Positions 10,521-23,249 of a stretch of DNA of 64,000 bases are shown here, piece by piece. The stretch lies in assembly GCA_022818135.1 (NCBI GenBank), contig JAFMSR010000007.1:8383086-8447085 (forward strand), read 5' to 3'. The position numbers were made by a program, and so were the translations under genes. The stretch comes from Saxidomus purpurata (Eukaryota; Mollusca; Bivalvia; Venerida; Veneridae). Position 1 is the stretch's first letter; each line of letters opens with the position of its first letter. The notes under the pieces were generated by a model. It was not told the DNA's origin, did not search any database, and saw only the letters and a program-made list of their open reading frames with translations.

Positions 10521-12420
10521 CAATATTTTGCACCACAGTATATTTATATAATTATAATGTTAATAGTTCTACTGCCAGTTATACAAAGCTTACAACTACT
10601 AACTGTGTAATTGATGCCACAAACCTTTCGAATGCATATCGGTACATTAAAGTTGCAACTTTTTAATACATATTTTTGAAATTTTAACTGCTATTTGGTA
10701 TAAGTTTGAAATAGAGAGCTGACTTAAACTTGAAAGTTCGTTTTTTCATAAATACATGCAAGGAGCTGGTTTTCGCAATTACGATTGAATACTTTTCGAC
10801 CATGTGTGTGTTTCCTGGTATCTTTTCATGTGTTTGTGTTCATAAATAACCTACGATGCACATACCATGCCACAATTTTATTTTTTATTGATAACTGTGA
10901 AGTTTAATGTGCACAAAGTTTAAGAGTATGATTTAAACAATTGTTGTACACGACTGATGTTCCTTCAATAAAAGTAAATAACTACACTCAAAACTTTAAC
11001 CTAATCAGTAAAATATTTTGTGTTTTATAGCATCACATCTTATGACTTATATATAAAATCTCATAGACAAACCCTCGTTTTATTCCTGGTAAAAGGGATG
11101 AGAACGTTTACAATTAAATATGTATCATTTATAGATATATCCGTTTCATAAATTTCTCAATGGTTTCAGAAACTAAACAATTGTAGGATGTTGAATGCAC
11201 TTGATTTTAAAATAGTTCCGCGTACTTAAAAATAGCATCATGTATCACGTTCTTTAAGCAATTATGTGTTAAAGAAATGTTGTTGTATTTTGTTGTTGCT
11301 GTTGTAACATGTTCAAGTGCCTAACTAAAGACCGTTGATTGTGAAAGCACGCAGTATCAAAGAGAAAGCATTTTTGTCGCCAACAGCAAACAGCGTGCGG
11401 AGTCATCCGTTTTGAGTATATATCAAGTTAAAAATCGATTTTCAATCAACATTCTATTTTACTTTATTTTAATTGTTCTTACAGTTGATACATTTTACAT
11501 CATTTAATAGATTTAGATTTCGTATCACACAGATAGTTTACCATATCACCTTTGTATATGTGCTGACATGTTTTAAAATCCTGTTTGAACTAAATCCTTT
11601 CATGTACCGGTATTTCAAAGATTCATTTTCTCATTTGTACGTCATACTCAGCATTCATTGATTGATTTGTAGGTCATTGGTTATATCATTTGAATTTCAG
11701 CAATTATTACATGTTTATAGCTATTCAAAATTACTAGCTTATAAATATTCCAATTTTCTATGTTTATAACTTTCGCATAAACAATGTTGCCAATATACAT
11801 GTACCTGTAGTTCAAGATAACTTTATAATACCCGTCGAGTCGGGTGTTTTCCTTTTCTTAATATCATGAACATTTTGATTGAGATGTATTTGTGGAAGAA
11901 TGTTATTATATATTATGTTAACACGTATTGCAATGAAATATTGTTAAATAAAATACTGTTATATATCATGTACCCATTGTAATATATACAAAAAATACTG
12001 ACTACATATTTTGGTTATTGATTCAAATTACGACATTTTCATTGTGTTAAACATTGATACAACAGTGTGACATCAATATGTAAACTGTTTTGATCTGGTT
12101 TGTGATATCACTATTAGCCTCAAATATTGATTGTATTGCGTACCTAATCTTATTTACTCATATATAACACTAAAGTGAGTGTAACAAAGGTTTTGACTTG
12201 ACTTGACTCTATAATAAAACATATGCACATAATAAGTTAAATATATGCTTTGTTTTGAAACGCAAAATAGAAAATTTATCTGTTGATAATTTATTTGTCA
12301 CTTATTACCTGACGTGCTGTTAGTAATAAATAATCAAAACTATAGTCATTTACCACATCATTTCGGGTTTTTATATGTATGGTACGTTTCTTTTCTAACA
12401 CAGTTACAGACCATGATGAT
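10505..12420. repeat. 3' flank of unit A
   Basis: This is the non-coding paralogue of 1-1860, 23510-25430 and 37985-48730. The best-matched stretches carry the CACACGACTGATGTTCCTTC segment near 10947, the CAGCAAACAGCGTGCGGAGTC segment near 11384 and GTTGATAATTTATTTGTCAC near 12283. Only small indels separate it from the B copy. No ORF is conserved across the copies. Confidence 0.85.
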
Positions 12421-12423
12421 GTC

Positions 12424-12831
12424 TCACAAAAATAATATGTAGCCTTCCCCTAAACATTTCATATAGAAAATGTCAATGACACCCAATGAATACTGTGTAA
12501 CGAAATAGGACCAGAAAGACTTATTTACCCATCTTGCGATAATGCAATATACAATTAGTTTAGAATTCATCCAGGATTTTTGATTTTGTATAAGAAGTCT
12601 TTGGAAAAATTTGATACTTGGTTGTCTTGACTTGATACACTTCATAAGTAATTCTGATTGAAAATCTAGAACGATATCCAAAACTCGTATACGAAAGATA
12701 ACCTTATTTAACATTTTTAGAGATAGTTTGGGTAATATGTTTGTTAGGTAAAAATCTAAACAGTCATTTATTTTACTTTTAATCATAAGTGTTGCTGATA
12801 AAGTTTTAAAATGATAAGAACAGATAAACAT
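12424..12831 (-). pseudogene. Open frame shared by units A and B, function unknown
   Basis: A 135-codon minus-strand frame is matched in unit B at 25438-25716 with most of the same residues (for example NQKSWMNSKLIVYC and RWVNKSFWSYF). Unit 0 and unit C lack it at this position, so the DNA entered before the A/B split. The B copy diverges in frame at both ends. No domain is recognised. It may be a mobile-element fragment, or an open frame kept only because the copies are young. Confidence 0.3.
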
Positions 12832-13041
12832 TGATTCTGGAAAGCGTAAATAGTTCTAAAGTAAGGCATGTAAACGGATTGTGCGTTGACAGCATATTTG
12901 TCGCTTTTGTCGCTTCTAAAACTGAAAACTTACGCTTTGTCATTTATCATTTACTACTGCGTTTGGAATGAGGTAAAGTTAATATATTGTTTAAGTTTTA
13001 TATATTAAAGTAGTATAATCTGTGCAACAAAACTGCATGGA

Positions 13042-14043
13042 ATTCCTGGTTAATTAGTCACTGGTTATATGTTAGAACTGTAAGTCAACTTAAAGTTCAT
13101 AGATTTTCTAATATGAAACACATACTGTTTTGGGCACATATACGCAATACAAAATTGCGGCACGGAATCGGAACACGGAATGTCGACTGTTCTGCGTGAT
13201 ACCAATTTGAACACAAAACAAATTTGAACGGTACCTTCATTGGCTAGGCTTATTACTTTATGATGATCGGTGAAGCTGGCTAAAACAATAGTCATTTGTG
13301 CCACAAAAAGTGCACTTCTCCAGGCATTTTCATGTTGAATCTCCTTCATGAAATTTTTTATCATTGTCTCTGGTAACAAGACAATTTCATTGATATCTGA
13401 ATTATTGGTGCTAAAATATGAAGTACATGTAATAACATCATACATCTCCGGTGCACTTCTCCGGGCATTTTCATGTTGAATCTCCTTAATTAAATTCTTT
13501 ATCATTGTCTCTTGTATCAAGACATCTCCAGGATGCGCGTCAGATACCTTAAACCTCTATACCACCGCTCCCATGTATATTTTGAGGCAACAATAACACC
13601 TTCAAAAAGTAATCTTTCACTATACTCGTCTGTAAAACTCGTCTGAAAATGAGGAATTCCTGAGTCAGAGGTTCCAGTTACAATTGCTACACTAGCTGGT
13701 GGCAATTCAAGGGTCTTGTTTGCTTGAATTCTATCCACAATTGGTAATTAGTGCTCTTTGATCAGTAAATAATCTGCCCTAGACACTGAACTTCCCCCGT
13801 TCCCATGTTCAATGTTAAACTATGTAAATGAATAAAATCCAAACCTAAAATACAGTGAACAGCTATTTCCGTTACTAAGAATTTATGGTCAAATTGTAAC
13901 CCATTTATTTCTATTTGTAAAGTAGCAAAGTCGTAATTGGGAATATTCCCCAATCTGCAGCTTTAAAAGCTGTATTAGTCACTTGAAGTAATGACCTCTC
14001 ATTTTCAGGGTACATGTATTAAATTCCAGTTTTCAAGCTTTAA
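13042..14043 (-). pseudogene. Ty3/Gypsy pol remnant (protease and linker), left part, unit A
   Basis: Read right to left, this encodes the second half of a retropepsin-like aspartic protease. It includes ILGLDFI, the usual ILG-x-DF motif, at about 13850. The protease-RT linker follows at 13517-13738 (ELPPASVAIV, then a SERLLFEGVIVAS block). Reverse transcriptase is missing. A direct duplication of about 75 bases (13311-13385 and 13451-13520, starting GTGCACTTCTCC) lies at the left. Frames are interrupted by stops. The same remnant lies in units B (26095-26940) and C (53930-56710), so it is part of the duplicated segment. It is non-functional. Confidence 0.75.
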
Positions 14044-14645
14044 AGCGACTGCACTCCAGATGGCAAAATGACTTAAAAAAATAAAATTTCAAATTTAAAG
14101 AAAATCAGTGTTACATTTGTATGTGGGGCATTGAAATCTGACCACTGACATATTTTATAGCTAAAGAAACGCCGAAAAAATACTGTTTTTGATATATTTT
14201 CTATCGCGAATTTTACCCCGTGACTGAATCGTCACATTATATTGTGGAGTCATCACGTGATATCGGGCATGACCGTTTGCACATGCAGAGATTAACGTCA
14301 TTTAAACATTTCACAAAAGTTACAACATTTTTCATACATCATACGTCGATTTAATCGATGATACAGCCTATACACTTACCTCTTCAATATTCGATGCTGA
14401 AGACTCTGCCATTTTGTTTTGTTTACATCTAAATACAACGATCACAAACTGCCCGCATGACGGAATCCCCGCTATTTTTAAACGGGAAACCCATTCTCCG
14501 GGAAGATAAAAAACAACAGCAAAAGCTTTTATTTCTTAAAAACAATTCGTTTTTGACCATTATTAGACTTCAAATACACAAAGGATAATGTTTAAGGGCG
14601 AAAGCGAAGTTATTTATTTTGGGGGTCATCTGGAGTGCAGCCGCT
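14044..14645. mobile_element. TTAA-flanked MITE (piggyBac-type target)
   Basis: A 602-bp insertion splits the Gypsy protease region of unit A; units B (about 26960) and C (about 56713) have the empty site. The ends are near-perfect inverted repeats of 19 bp: AGCGACTGCACTCCAGATG at the left and the reverse complement with one mismatch at the right. TTAA flanks both sides (14040-14043 and 14646-14649), the target duplication of piggyBac elements. It carries no transposase, so it is non-autonomous. The ORF at 14588-14812 merely crosses its right end. Confidence 0.88.
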
Positions 14646-14649
14646 TTAA

Positions 14650-15240
14650 GATACTAACTGCACTACCAGTATCTAAAAATACAAACAAGGGTAGTGTCTT
14701 AATAGTCAAGGACAAGAAGTATGCACAATACTTCTTATGTACAGTATGGGAATTTCTCTACTTTTATCTAGCAAGGCTGCAACTGACAATTTCCATGGTT
14801 AACGGAATCTGATCTTGTGCTCTTACATCATATTGTTGTAGTGTATTTATATATTATAGGTAATGGTACCTATAGCAAGGGTGATTTTGAGGATCTTTAT
14901 GTAAACGACAGTCCCTCTTGATATCGCCTGATGTATTTCAATAAATACATACACCTCCTAGACTTGCCTTTGTTTTATCATTTGGTTCTCTACTAGGAGG
15001 TTTCGAATAATTTTCCCTTTCTTTAGGGAGATCATCAACTTCGGCAATTCTGTGATAGCCCTGTACGTCATAACGCCTCTCTAACTCTTCAAACCCTTCT
15101 CAATAAAGGATCACTTGACTCATTTTGAACAATTCTAGTATATGAATTATTTCTCCTTGAATAACTTCAGCCTCAGTTGCTTACCTATGGGTTTCATAGA
15201 TAGTGTTAAGAGCTCCTACAATTAAATCTCTGCGTAAGTT
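14650..15240 (-). pseudogene. Ty3/Gypsy gag-protease remnant, right part, unit A
   Basis: On the minus strand this carries the protease active site DTGSA (14662-14673 encodes DTGS). Upstream, at 14908-14949, is a degenerate gag zinc knuckle of CX2CX4HX4C spacing in which the second Cys is a TGA stop and the His is Asp. The arrangement gag then protease matches Ty3/Gypsy. The TTAA MITE separates it from the rest of the protease. It matches unit B at 26960-27590. Confidence 0.7.
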
Positions 15241-15244
15241 GTCA

Positions 15245-15645
15245 TTACTAAGCCAGCACACTATAATCGGGCCAACACCACACTGATATTGTAAACTATA
15301 TTGGCGTTATATCGGTTTTCAAAGCGGTCCCATGTCTCACCAGCCTTATTTTGCAACAGCAATATATGTTGGCCCGATATCGGCACAGATTAGTACCGCG
15401 AAACAAAAATGCCATTAAACCAAGGGAAGCCTGACATACAGATGATATCAGTCCGAGGTCAGCCAAACATCAATATTGATAGTGGTTCGGCTTATTGTCA
15501 TCTTGACATTTGTGATGTAGAACGGAATGTCGCGTTTGACATAATACGGCATCATAACAAATTTTTATTTCATTTTTTTAAATCCTCAACATAGGACAAA
15601 GTTATAGTTATCACTGGAGATGGAAAACCAGAAATTAGACCCGCG
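15245..15645. mobile_element. Interspersed repeat shared by units A and B
   Basis: The segment beginning CCAGCACACTATAATCGGGC and containing TGTTGGCCCGATATCGGC matches 27587-27965 in unit B. Repeated CCGATAT/ATATCGG words suggest a palindromic non-autonomous element. No TSD is resolved because both copies carry it. The ORFs here (15409-15594, and 27687-27893 in B) are not credible. Confidence 0.5.
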
Positions 15646-15654
15646 AAAACCAAT

Positions 15655-15690
<36 letters not shown>

Positions 15691-16095
15691 TCTTTATTTC
15701 ATGAAGGTTACATATCAGACATACAAGGATTTACATGTAAATCAAAATACATCTTATTTTCATATGGCCTTCAACAAATTGAATGTAAAAGAAGAATTAA
15801 AATGCAACAACAATAACATACCGTTGATAAAGAAATATCAAACAAATATGATTTACTAGTTATACATTTCAATTGAACAATCATATTTTTTAAAACTCTA
15901 TTTTTAGCAAAGCTAGATATGACAAAAGTAAGACAAAAATTGTTTAAATTGTTGAAACTCTCTTTTGATACGACAGACACTCAAAACTTTAGTCCAAAAG
16001 TTAGTGCGGAAATATATTTGTAGAAGTAAATTTATAATTTAGAACAAATCTTATTTTCATATGGCCTTCAACAATGTAAAGAATAATTAAAATGA
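15655..16095 (-). mobile_element. LINE-like 3' end with a (TAA)n tail, inserted in unit A
   Basis: Unit B runs straight from ACCGCGCAAACCGATGACGT to the sequence found in A at about 16095, so A carries an extra 440 bases. The insert starts with (TAA)n and AAATCTTTATTTCATG, which in reverse is the 3' end and tail of a non-LTR retrotransposon. CTTATTTTCATATGGCCTTCAACAA occurs at both about 15752 and 16048, implying an internal repeat. No RT motif survives. Confidence 0.5.
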
Positions 16096-16099
16096 CGTA

Positions 16100-17740
16100 C
16101 GAAATAGAGACTTAAATAATTCCTTTTAACGTTTCCAAAGCAATTGGAAAGTTATATAATAAAATTTAAAAGATAAATCAGTTATTCTAATAAATTCTGT
16201 TAGTTCATAAAAGTACGAATTCAAAATGATATAAAAACAATATTTTTATCACATTTGTTTGGTTGTTCTGTTTTGGCGCAAAAGTTAAATTCTAGACTGC
16301 AGTGAATATTGCGCAATGAATGTAGCTCCGGCACGTCAGTCAGCATATTATGATTCTTCATTTTAAACAATATGGCCATTGCAGACATGAAAGTTGTACT
16401 GTTTGAATATATTATGTTATAAACTCATGCAGTATCAGCTGAATTTGTTAAATATAACTAAAGTAAACTGTTTACGAATAAGAACCGCGGATGTATTTCA
16501 TTTTACAAAGATGCGCAAAAATAAGGGACGATTTACTATATACACACCCTATAGAAATAGTTCGGATTTCTTAACCCGCCGGCCATTTCTTAAACCTTTT
16601 GTGGAAAGAAAACATGTTTTGGAGTTTCTGTCACAAGAAAATGTCTAAACCTGATCGTCATTTTAAAGAATGAAATTTTTTGAAAAGCCAGGAATATTTA
16701 CGCGTATGTTTACAAATTCTCTTTTTACGAATATATACATCCATTCATAAATTTTATTCAAGGCGCGGAAAGGGATTTAATTATAACTTTCCTTACTGCT
16801 GATATGCTTATTCTGCGGGCATGGCGCGAACTAGTCTATATTCGACTTTAGGCCTCGTTATCTTGAAACGCATCGAATGAGCTATTTTGTTAAAATACAT
16901 TCACATCTTAGCTATCAATGACTGCACAAAAACATTTGAACATCGTTACTTCCTGGTCTCAACCATATTCGTTCTATAAATGTATAATATGGCATTTTAG
17001 ATACGCATTATTGCTTTGTCGGTCCGCACAATAAATTGATCCCCTTATTGATCGGTGCTATTGCCTGCTCGTTTGTGTTACTAGCTGCCCAGTGTCTGAT
17101 TTTAGACAGTAGGTGAAAACATTTTGATGAGTACATGAAACCCTGGTCTAGTGACCGGGAATATTATTGACCACAGAAACAGAGACAACGATCCAAAAAC
17201 GATTTATTACGTGCATTCTGTTCATATCTTATTACCAACTGGTATAGCCTTCACTAATGAAAATTGCAGAATTAAATAGCCGTCAGAACAAAACAAAGGA
17301 CAACTTAATTTTGAATACACAAACAAATCCAGCGTCTTCAGCGCTTTGATTTCAGTTATCGTCTGAAACTAGTCTAAAACTCGCGTAAGGTACAAAACTA
17401 AAACTTATCAGCGAAATAATTTTACAGAGGTACTGGCAGATATCATTTTGAAATATGGCAACACTATTTTTCGCTTTAAACACGTTGTAATCGTTGTATT
17501 TTATGTAAATGCGTGCTTAAAAAAGGGTACGAAAATTTCCACATTTTACCGAAGTCGAACCGTACCTGAGTACGAATAACTGTTTTATTACGTAAATCTA
17601 AGTATTCACATAGATCTACATGTCTTGAAAACGATTTTAAAAAGTAGACAGAAATGCAATAATCTAAAGGGAAAATCATATTCATTTCTCTAGATCATGC
17701 TGTCATTTACAGAGAACAGATATTAACTCAATATAAATAC
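16100..17740. other. Intergenic DNA between units A and B
   Basis: Bases 16100-16330 match unit B at 27985-28205. Bases 17470-17740 have an inverted copy at about 30800-31045. The rest shows no recognised feature. The ORFs at 16394-16648 and 17476-17685 have no homologous frame in the other copies and no domain signature. Confidence 0.5.
17470..17740. repeat. Segment with an inverted copy at 30.80-31.05 kb
   Basis: The segment from TTTAAACACGTTGTAATCG through CATAGATCTACATGTCTTG to ATTAACTCAATATAAAT is found as its reverse complement at about 31045 down to 30800. Landmarks such as ACATGTAGATCTATGTG at the second site make the correspondence clear. Confidence 0.7.
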
Positions 17741-18533
17741 AAATAAAATTTATTGTATTGCATTCATATTAATTGTATTTATCAATAAATGTAAATCATT
17801 ACAAAAATACAGTTTAAACTTGCTGTAGGCAAACGGTAGGTGGTATGTTATTCTACTTCAAAATGGTGAGCAAGTAAACATGAATGACTTTGTCTAAGGA
17901 ATGATTTGATTATTGTATTACTAAAATATTATTATACCCGCGTTTGAATATTTCAAAAAATATTTTTGTAAGAGTTTTGCATTCTCATTATATTGCAATA
18001 GGGATCACACTACAGTGCCGCATATTGCAATATATCGTGATACGAATTATGGCAATACTCATCTCCATTTATTACCTTTCCAAGACAGAACATATTTATG
18101 TTAAGTTCAAAAGCCAAGGTCGACCTCGGGTCAATAAAGCAACGCTTAGGCTTAGGAAGTACAGTCTTGGTAGGGATGCTGACCATTACAATTGAATGAC
18201 AGAATAGTATGTTTGGTAAGAGATCATGATGACCGTGAATAGACAAAACTAGAAAATATTGAGGTATACCGTTATGCGTACGCGTAAACTTCGTAGAGAG
18301 GTTTCTCATATTCAGAAGTTAACCCTCATTTATCGTTTTACTACGTATGTCTATGTTATGGTCACCATGATGGTTCTGACTAAACCCAAAATTTTACGTT
18401 TATTTCTTGGTTGCTAATATGATAAGATGTCTTTTTTATTTTACGGTCAAAATTAAAGGTGTCAATATTATATTTTATGCAGATTATAGCGCGGTCGGGT
18501 AGCGTGTTTGACTCAGGATCGGAATTTCCCGCT

Positions 18534-19475
18534 TTTTCCCTACCAGGGCCAAGGTGGTAGTGTCCTAAGACAATACTCAGGTATGTTTACCTTACCCGCC
18601 CCCTTCGCCCCGAAATCCTCGCTGACCCAGCCTCTCTCTCTCTTCGAGATTGATTCAAACTGGATTGAGTATCGCGAGCGATTAATCAAGGTTGTAAATC
18701 ACAAAAGTTGTAACATAATAATGTGCTTTCAAGTTTTTGTTGGGAAAAGTTATAAATCTGAATACTATTAATAATTATGTTGACAATAACATTTGCTTTG
18801 CAAAACAGTTTCAAATGTTCATTCATTGGTATTAATTACTATCTTCATATTTCTTATGATCAGCATTTAACATCGGATTAAAACATTCCATACTTGTTTT
18901 AATTTCTGCGTTAAGCAGGTGAGAGCTCATCACACCCTCTTTGATTTGAGACACACACAAATTCTGCCTTCAGCGCTTTGATTGTTATATATCAAAGTTG
19001 TGTTAAACGAAGTAATCTTGTATTGGTCCATAAATTCAATTATGAATAGTAGCTACAGTCAAGGTTACTTGTGCCTGTCTTTATGCAATCGTTGCTTACC
19101 CATTCATTGCAGCTAAAACTAAATGACAAAAGACAGGACAGAATGTTAAAATCTTTTACCTTAAGCTGATTATTATAGGCAGTATTCCGTTAGGGAAATC
19201 TATTTCTCAATTTAGGATGGCCCAGTAATATCATTTAAACATAAGTGTAAGCCGTCAGTAACTGCAAAAGAGAGACTAAAAGTGGCTAGTTTATTCTTAT
19301 AATAAACTGACAAAAACAAACATACATTTTCAGGAAGTCATTTGGTTTATATGGGCTGTCTACGCCTGAAAAAGTGTAAAAATAAATACAAATGTATATC
19401 ACGCATTTATTGTGTTGGTACAAATTGATGCTATCCTTGGCGGGAAAAATACAAACCAGCAAATTTACTACAATT
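18534..19475. repeat. 5' flank of unit B
   Basis: This is the paralogue of 3427-4060 and 4480-4750 in unit A, fused here into one shorter block. The palindrome at 4159-4225 in A is missing. The ORF at 18508-18771 spans duplicated non-coding sequence and is not a gene. Confidence 0.75.
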
Positions 19476-19657
19476 TCTACGCACTAAGTTGAATATTTTA
19501 TCTGTTTGTTTCAAGAATCTACAGGACGTTTATATTGGATACATATAACATTTGGTCTGCAGTGAAGGCATTATGTTTTTCTTCCCGTTTCCGTTTGAAG
19601 TTCATGTAATAAATGTCCATTTAAATTTTTTTAATTACTACAAATGTATGGATATAC

Positions 19658-20235
19658 TTCGTTTAGTAGTGAAGTAGTCACTAACTTTATCTTTCATCTC
19701 TATATAGAAAATTTGAAAATATCTAAATATAGGAATGCTTTGTCACGACTGTTATTATCGTCACATAATTTGAATGTGGAATCCGGCCGATGTCATAAGC
19801 CACATAGTGTACCTTTTGATGAAAGAATATGTACATTATGCAATGTGTTAGAAGACGAATATCTCTTTTTGTTTGAATGTGTATTAGATACTGAAATTAG
19901 GAAGAAATATATTAATAGTTGGAGAAGACCTAGTATGTTTAAGCTAAAAGAATTATTCCATTCTGAAAATGTGTCTACAATAAGAAAGTTAAGTATTTTT
20001 GTACAAAAAGCTTTTGAAGTAAGTAGCTCAATCTTTACTCAGTAATGTGAAAAAGTATTTAAAGGTTTGCATGTTATAAGGTGCTATGATAATTTGTATA
20101 TAATATTTATATTCCTTCTCCGCAACGAAAAGTGTCACCTATGTTTTGTCATTTGTCACGTAGTTCTTGTATGTATGTACTGTTTATATCTCATGGGTCA
20201 TGTTTGACTCACAGGAATTGAAATAAAGATCTACA
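19658..20235 (+). mobile_element. 5'-truncated LINE inserted upstream of gene copy B
   Basis: Against unit A, where GGATATACATCTTGG is continuous, B is interrupted by 578 bases flanked by ATATAC (19652-19657 and 20236-20241), a short target duplication. The insert holds the C-terminal end of a LINE ORF2-type protein, in frame to the stop near 20045. It has a CX2C...C cluster (CTLCNVLEDE, then FEC) and the WRRPSMFKLKEL block seen at the C-terminus of molluscan non-LTR retrotransposons. A 3' UTR follows, ending AATAAAGATCTACA. It is 5'-truncated, as expected for target-primed insertion, and has no RT or endonuclease left. Confidence 0.8.
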
Positions 20236-20241
20236 ATATAC

Positions 20242-20470
20242 ATCATGGTTGTGGACTTTGCGTAATATCAAAGTCCGAGAATACAGTGAAGATAAAACTC
20301 CGCGATGAATACACCTTATATATATAAAGTATATTATGTTTTTTAAACAATGATACACTTCAGTACTGATGAAACTACAAGAATAAAATTAAAAACTGTT
20401 ATTAATTATTTATTTTCAAAAGGACGTGAAAGACGGCATATATTTTCAAGATTACAAGCAATACTGCAAA
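20242..20470 (+). promoter_or_regulatory. Gene-proximal 5' leader of copy B
   Basis: This matches A at 7250-7334, plus about 145 bases (20298-20432) shared with C (35040-35130) but absent from A. Examples are TTTTTTAA.A.AATGATACACTTCA and GAAACTACAA. The two older-looking copies both have the segment, so A probably lost it. The sequence before the start, CTGCAAAATG, is the same in B and C. Confidence 0.4.
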
Positions 20471-23249
20471 ATGGGAAGGTTCAATTTTATATTTCATGTT
20501 CCAACAATTATAATTCTTGTTGTACATGCACAACGCCATTGTGTGTTCGGCACTTTGGAATCTGGAGTTTATCGTACTGCGAAAGGAATGAAAGCAATGT
20601 CATGGAATTGTTCATTAGTTCCTAAGTTCAAATATGAAAAGGACGTCATCAATGAATTAGTAAATAATGGAATAAAACAGATTAAGGTTTCAATACATAT
20701 TGTTAGGGCCATTCAAAGAACCATATACAGGACACATATTTCGTCCCAATAACTGGATAATAATAACGGGTCTAGTAGGAAAAAGCATGCTCATGCTGAA
20801 GGAATATTTTGTAGAGATGTCAATTCAAACATTCGGACAAAGTGTAACCACAGCGGACTTGACGTTGGTACAAGAGCCTGATGACTGTATTAAAGTTGCG
20901 ACTACAGAACAAATTGAAAAACATCTTCGACTGTCGTTTTTGAAAAACTTTGAAACTGGTGGAAATCATTTGCCCGAGGACGCAGAAATATGTAATCGAC
21001 AAGTAAAGGAAATAAAAGAGGAAGGTCGGGTCGTTTACGTTTGCTGCATTAGCAATAATTCAAGTCAAGGTCTCCATTGTTCGGAAGTTCATAAAAGTAC
21101 CCTGATAAACGTGCTATTTACTTTTATTTCTGTGTTAAAGTGGATTGCTATATTCTGCACGCCACTGTTTATCCCATATTCTGTATATAAAGCTCGTACT
21201 ATTTTCTACAAGTATATATTTAAAGCGGGAAAAGAAACCCTTGAACTAAACGTTATGAAAGTGTCTGATGCAAGTAAAATTGATAATCAAAAGTTCAGGA
21301 AAGCAAACTTGCAGGAATTTACTCATATGAATAACTTTTCAGAGAATATCCGAAATTATGTGAGAGACCGTGATATTACATATTCACTCCGTGTGGAAAA
21401 GGTGATTATGTCAATAAAAAGTAGTAGAATCGTCGCCATAGGGAATGCCCCCGTTACTGTGTTATATTTTCTCCGCAATTTCTTCGTCCGTTGCAAGATG
21501 CGTCATGTTATTCCTTCTGCAAATGAATGCTGTGATGAAACAATATGTTGCTCATGCACCTGGTACCGCTGTTTAAAGGTTCCCATGGCCATGCTGATGA
21601 ATGCTGTGCTTTTGTCCCCGTTGCTCATTAGACTCGTATTCTATACTTGTTATGAACGGTCATTTGTACGTGACCAAATGGAATTAATGAAAGGACGTGG
21701 GTTAACGCTAAACATAGAATATATACAGAAGACTGAGTACCTCTTAACTTACATTCTTTCATCCGACGTGTGGTATTTGATTGTTATATTTTATTCGATC
21801 ATACCAATCGAATGGTTGGTGTATACGTTCATTTTTCAAGAATCCCTGAAACGAAAAATAAAATTTACTGTTCGAAAGAGTATTCGCGATATGCGTTTCA
21901 CTAAGAAAAGTGAAATATGCAGCATATATATTGGAAGATCATTGGATGTTTTTCGAAAATTCGGGTTGTTGGGACTATTATTATTCCCATTATTTGTGAT
22001 ACCCCTTGGTATAATACTGGCCATTGAAGTTATACCTGTCTCTAGCTTCTCTTTGAGACTTTTTCGAAATTTAAATCGCAAAATTGAAATTAAAACAGAT
22101 GTTAGAAGAGTAGAAGAAATATTACATGTACTTTCACTGACCATGATAGTGATTACATTATTATTAGTGCTGATTTTGGTCATGGAGTGCATTTCTTTTT
22201 ACGTTGAATGCACTATATACGCATTGTTTGGATTTATTCTGACTCCAGTCATATCATTTAGGTACGTATCTATGCTAGTGCTCATCGCTGTATATGGACA
22301 TGAGTGCTTTAGCGGCGTGCACAACAGGTACATTTCATACAATAATGTCATCAACTCAAAATTACAGGATATGATTGGGAAAAAATTGAGAAAAGTAGCT
22401 TCAAAACCGGAAGAAGAACAGGAAAACACTGCATTCAGAGTACCTTGCAAGAATAAGAAAATAAAGCCAGTTCAAGAGATAAACGAAAAAAGGGTTACAT
22501 TATTTCCCGTTGGAATCAAAACAGGCAAGAAGGAGATGAAACCTAACATAGAGAGAAAAAACATGATTCTCGAACTTGAGTCTAAAGACTTTTTGAAATG
22601 GAGAGCCCCGCGTCTTGTTCTGTTTCTGGATAAGACAGACATGCTCTATATTCCTAAATCTTTTCTGTTCAAGATGGCTAAGTTGCCTCACTATCTATGT
22701 CCTGGGCCTGTCCATTTGCTTTACTTCAAAGCGGCTTTTGATTTTAGCCTGATCATATTCTTTCTCTTGTTTGTATTTATTGTCATAATTGCATTTGGTA
22801 AAGCCCATGATATTTCATCAGGTGGCCAAACAATTGCAGCTCTGGGTAGTGGCCTTCTTCCTTTATTTCTTAGAAGATTTCTCTTTCGCTCTCAAGATAA
22901 TCAAAACGTGGACAAGTCCGATTTTAAGTGGAGGTACATGTTTAAAAATGCCGTGCAGATGTATTCTGACAGATGGAACATAGAAGACATATATGTATCT
23001 TCAAGCGGACAGCCAGATAGAGAAAGAAATGTTGATTTAGTTGTTGAGACAAAAGTTTTTGATACAAGTGAAGAAATTATAGGCTGGTATGTTCCTTGTG
23101 TTCTGAGTACTGTGAACCATATTTGCCCTACTACAGCGGCTGTAACAGCGTATGAAACAGTGGCTGGAACAGCGGCAAACGAAACAGCGTCTGAAATAAC
23201 CGAAAGTAATATTATACCAAATGTGATACCATTGATTCATTTGAAGTAA
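20471..23249 (+). pseudogene. Multi-pass membrane protein copy B, broken by one 8-base deletion
   Basis: The copy starts at ATG 20471 and matches copy A almost residue for residue. Near 20704 an 8-base deletion removes GGTGACAA (A has GTTGGTGACAAAGGGCC, B has GTTAGGGCC) within the HIVGDKGPF region at about residue 77-80. The initial frame ends at 20752. The remaining frame is open without interruption to 23249, with all membrane segments and the Cys cluster intact. An in-frame ATG at 20787 could in theory start a product lacking the signal peptide. The tail has about one AVTAYETV-type repeat and ends in a segment (EITESNIIPNVIP...) that A's stop cuts off. The break is recent, a segregating null allele, or an assembly error. 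Confidence 0.85.

Noticed and set aside
13065..13520. 151-codon minus ORF as an independent gene
   Set aside because: It lies within the Gypsy remnant and is lengthened by the local 75-base direct duplication (13311-13385 and 13451-13520).
14588..14812. 74-codon plus ORF
   Set aside because: It starts inside the TTAA MITE and runs across its boundary into the antisense Gypsy protease region, so it is a composite artefact.
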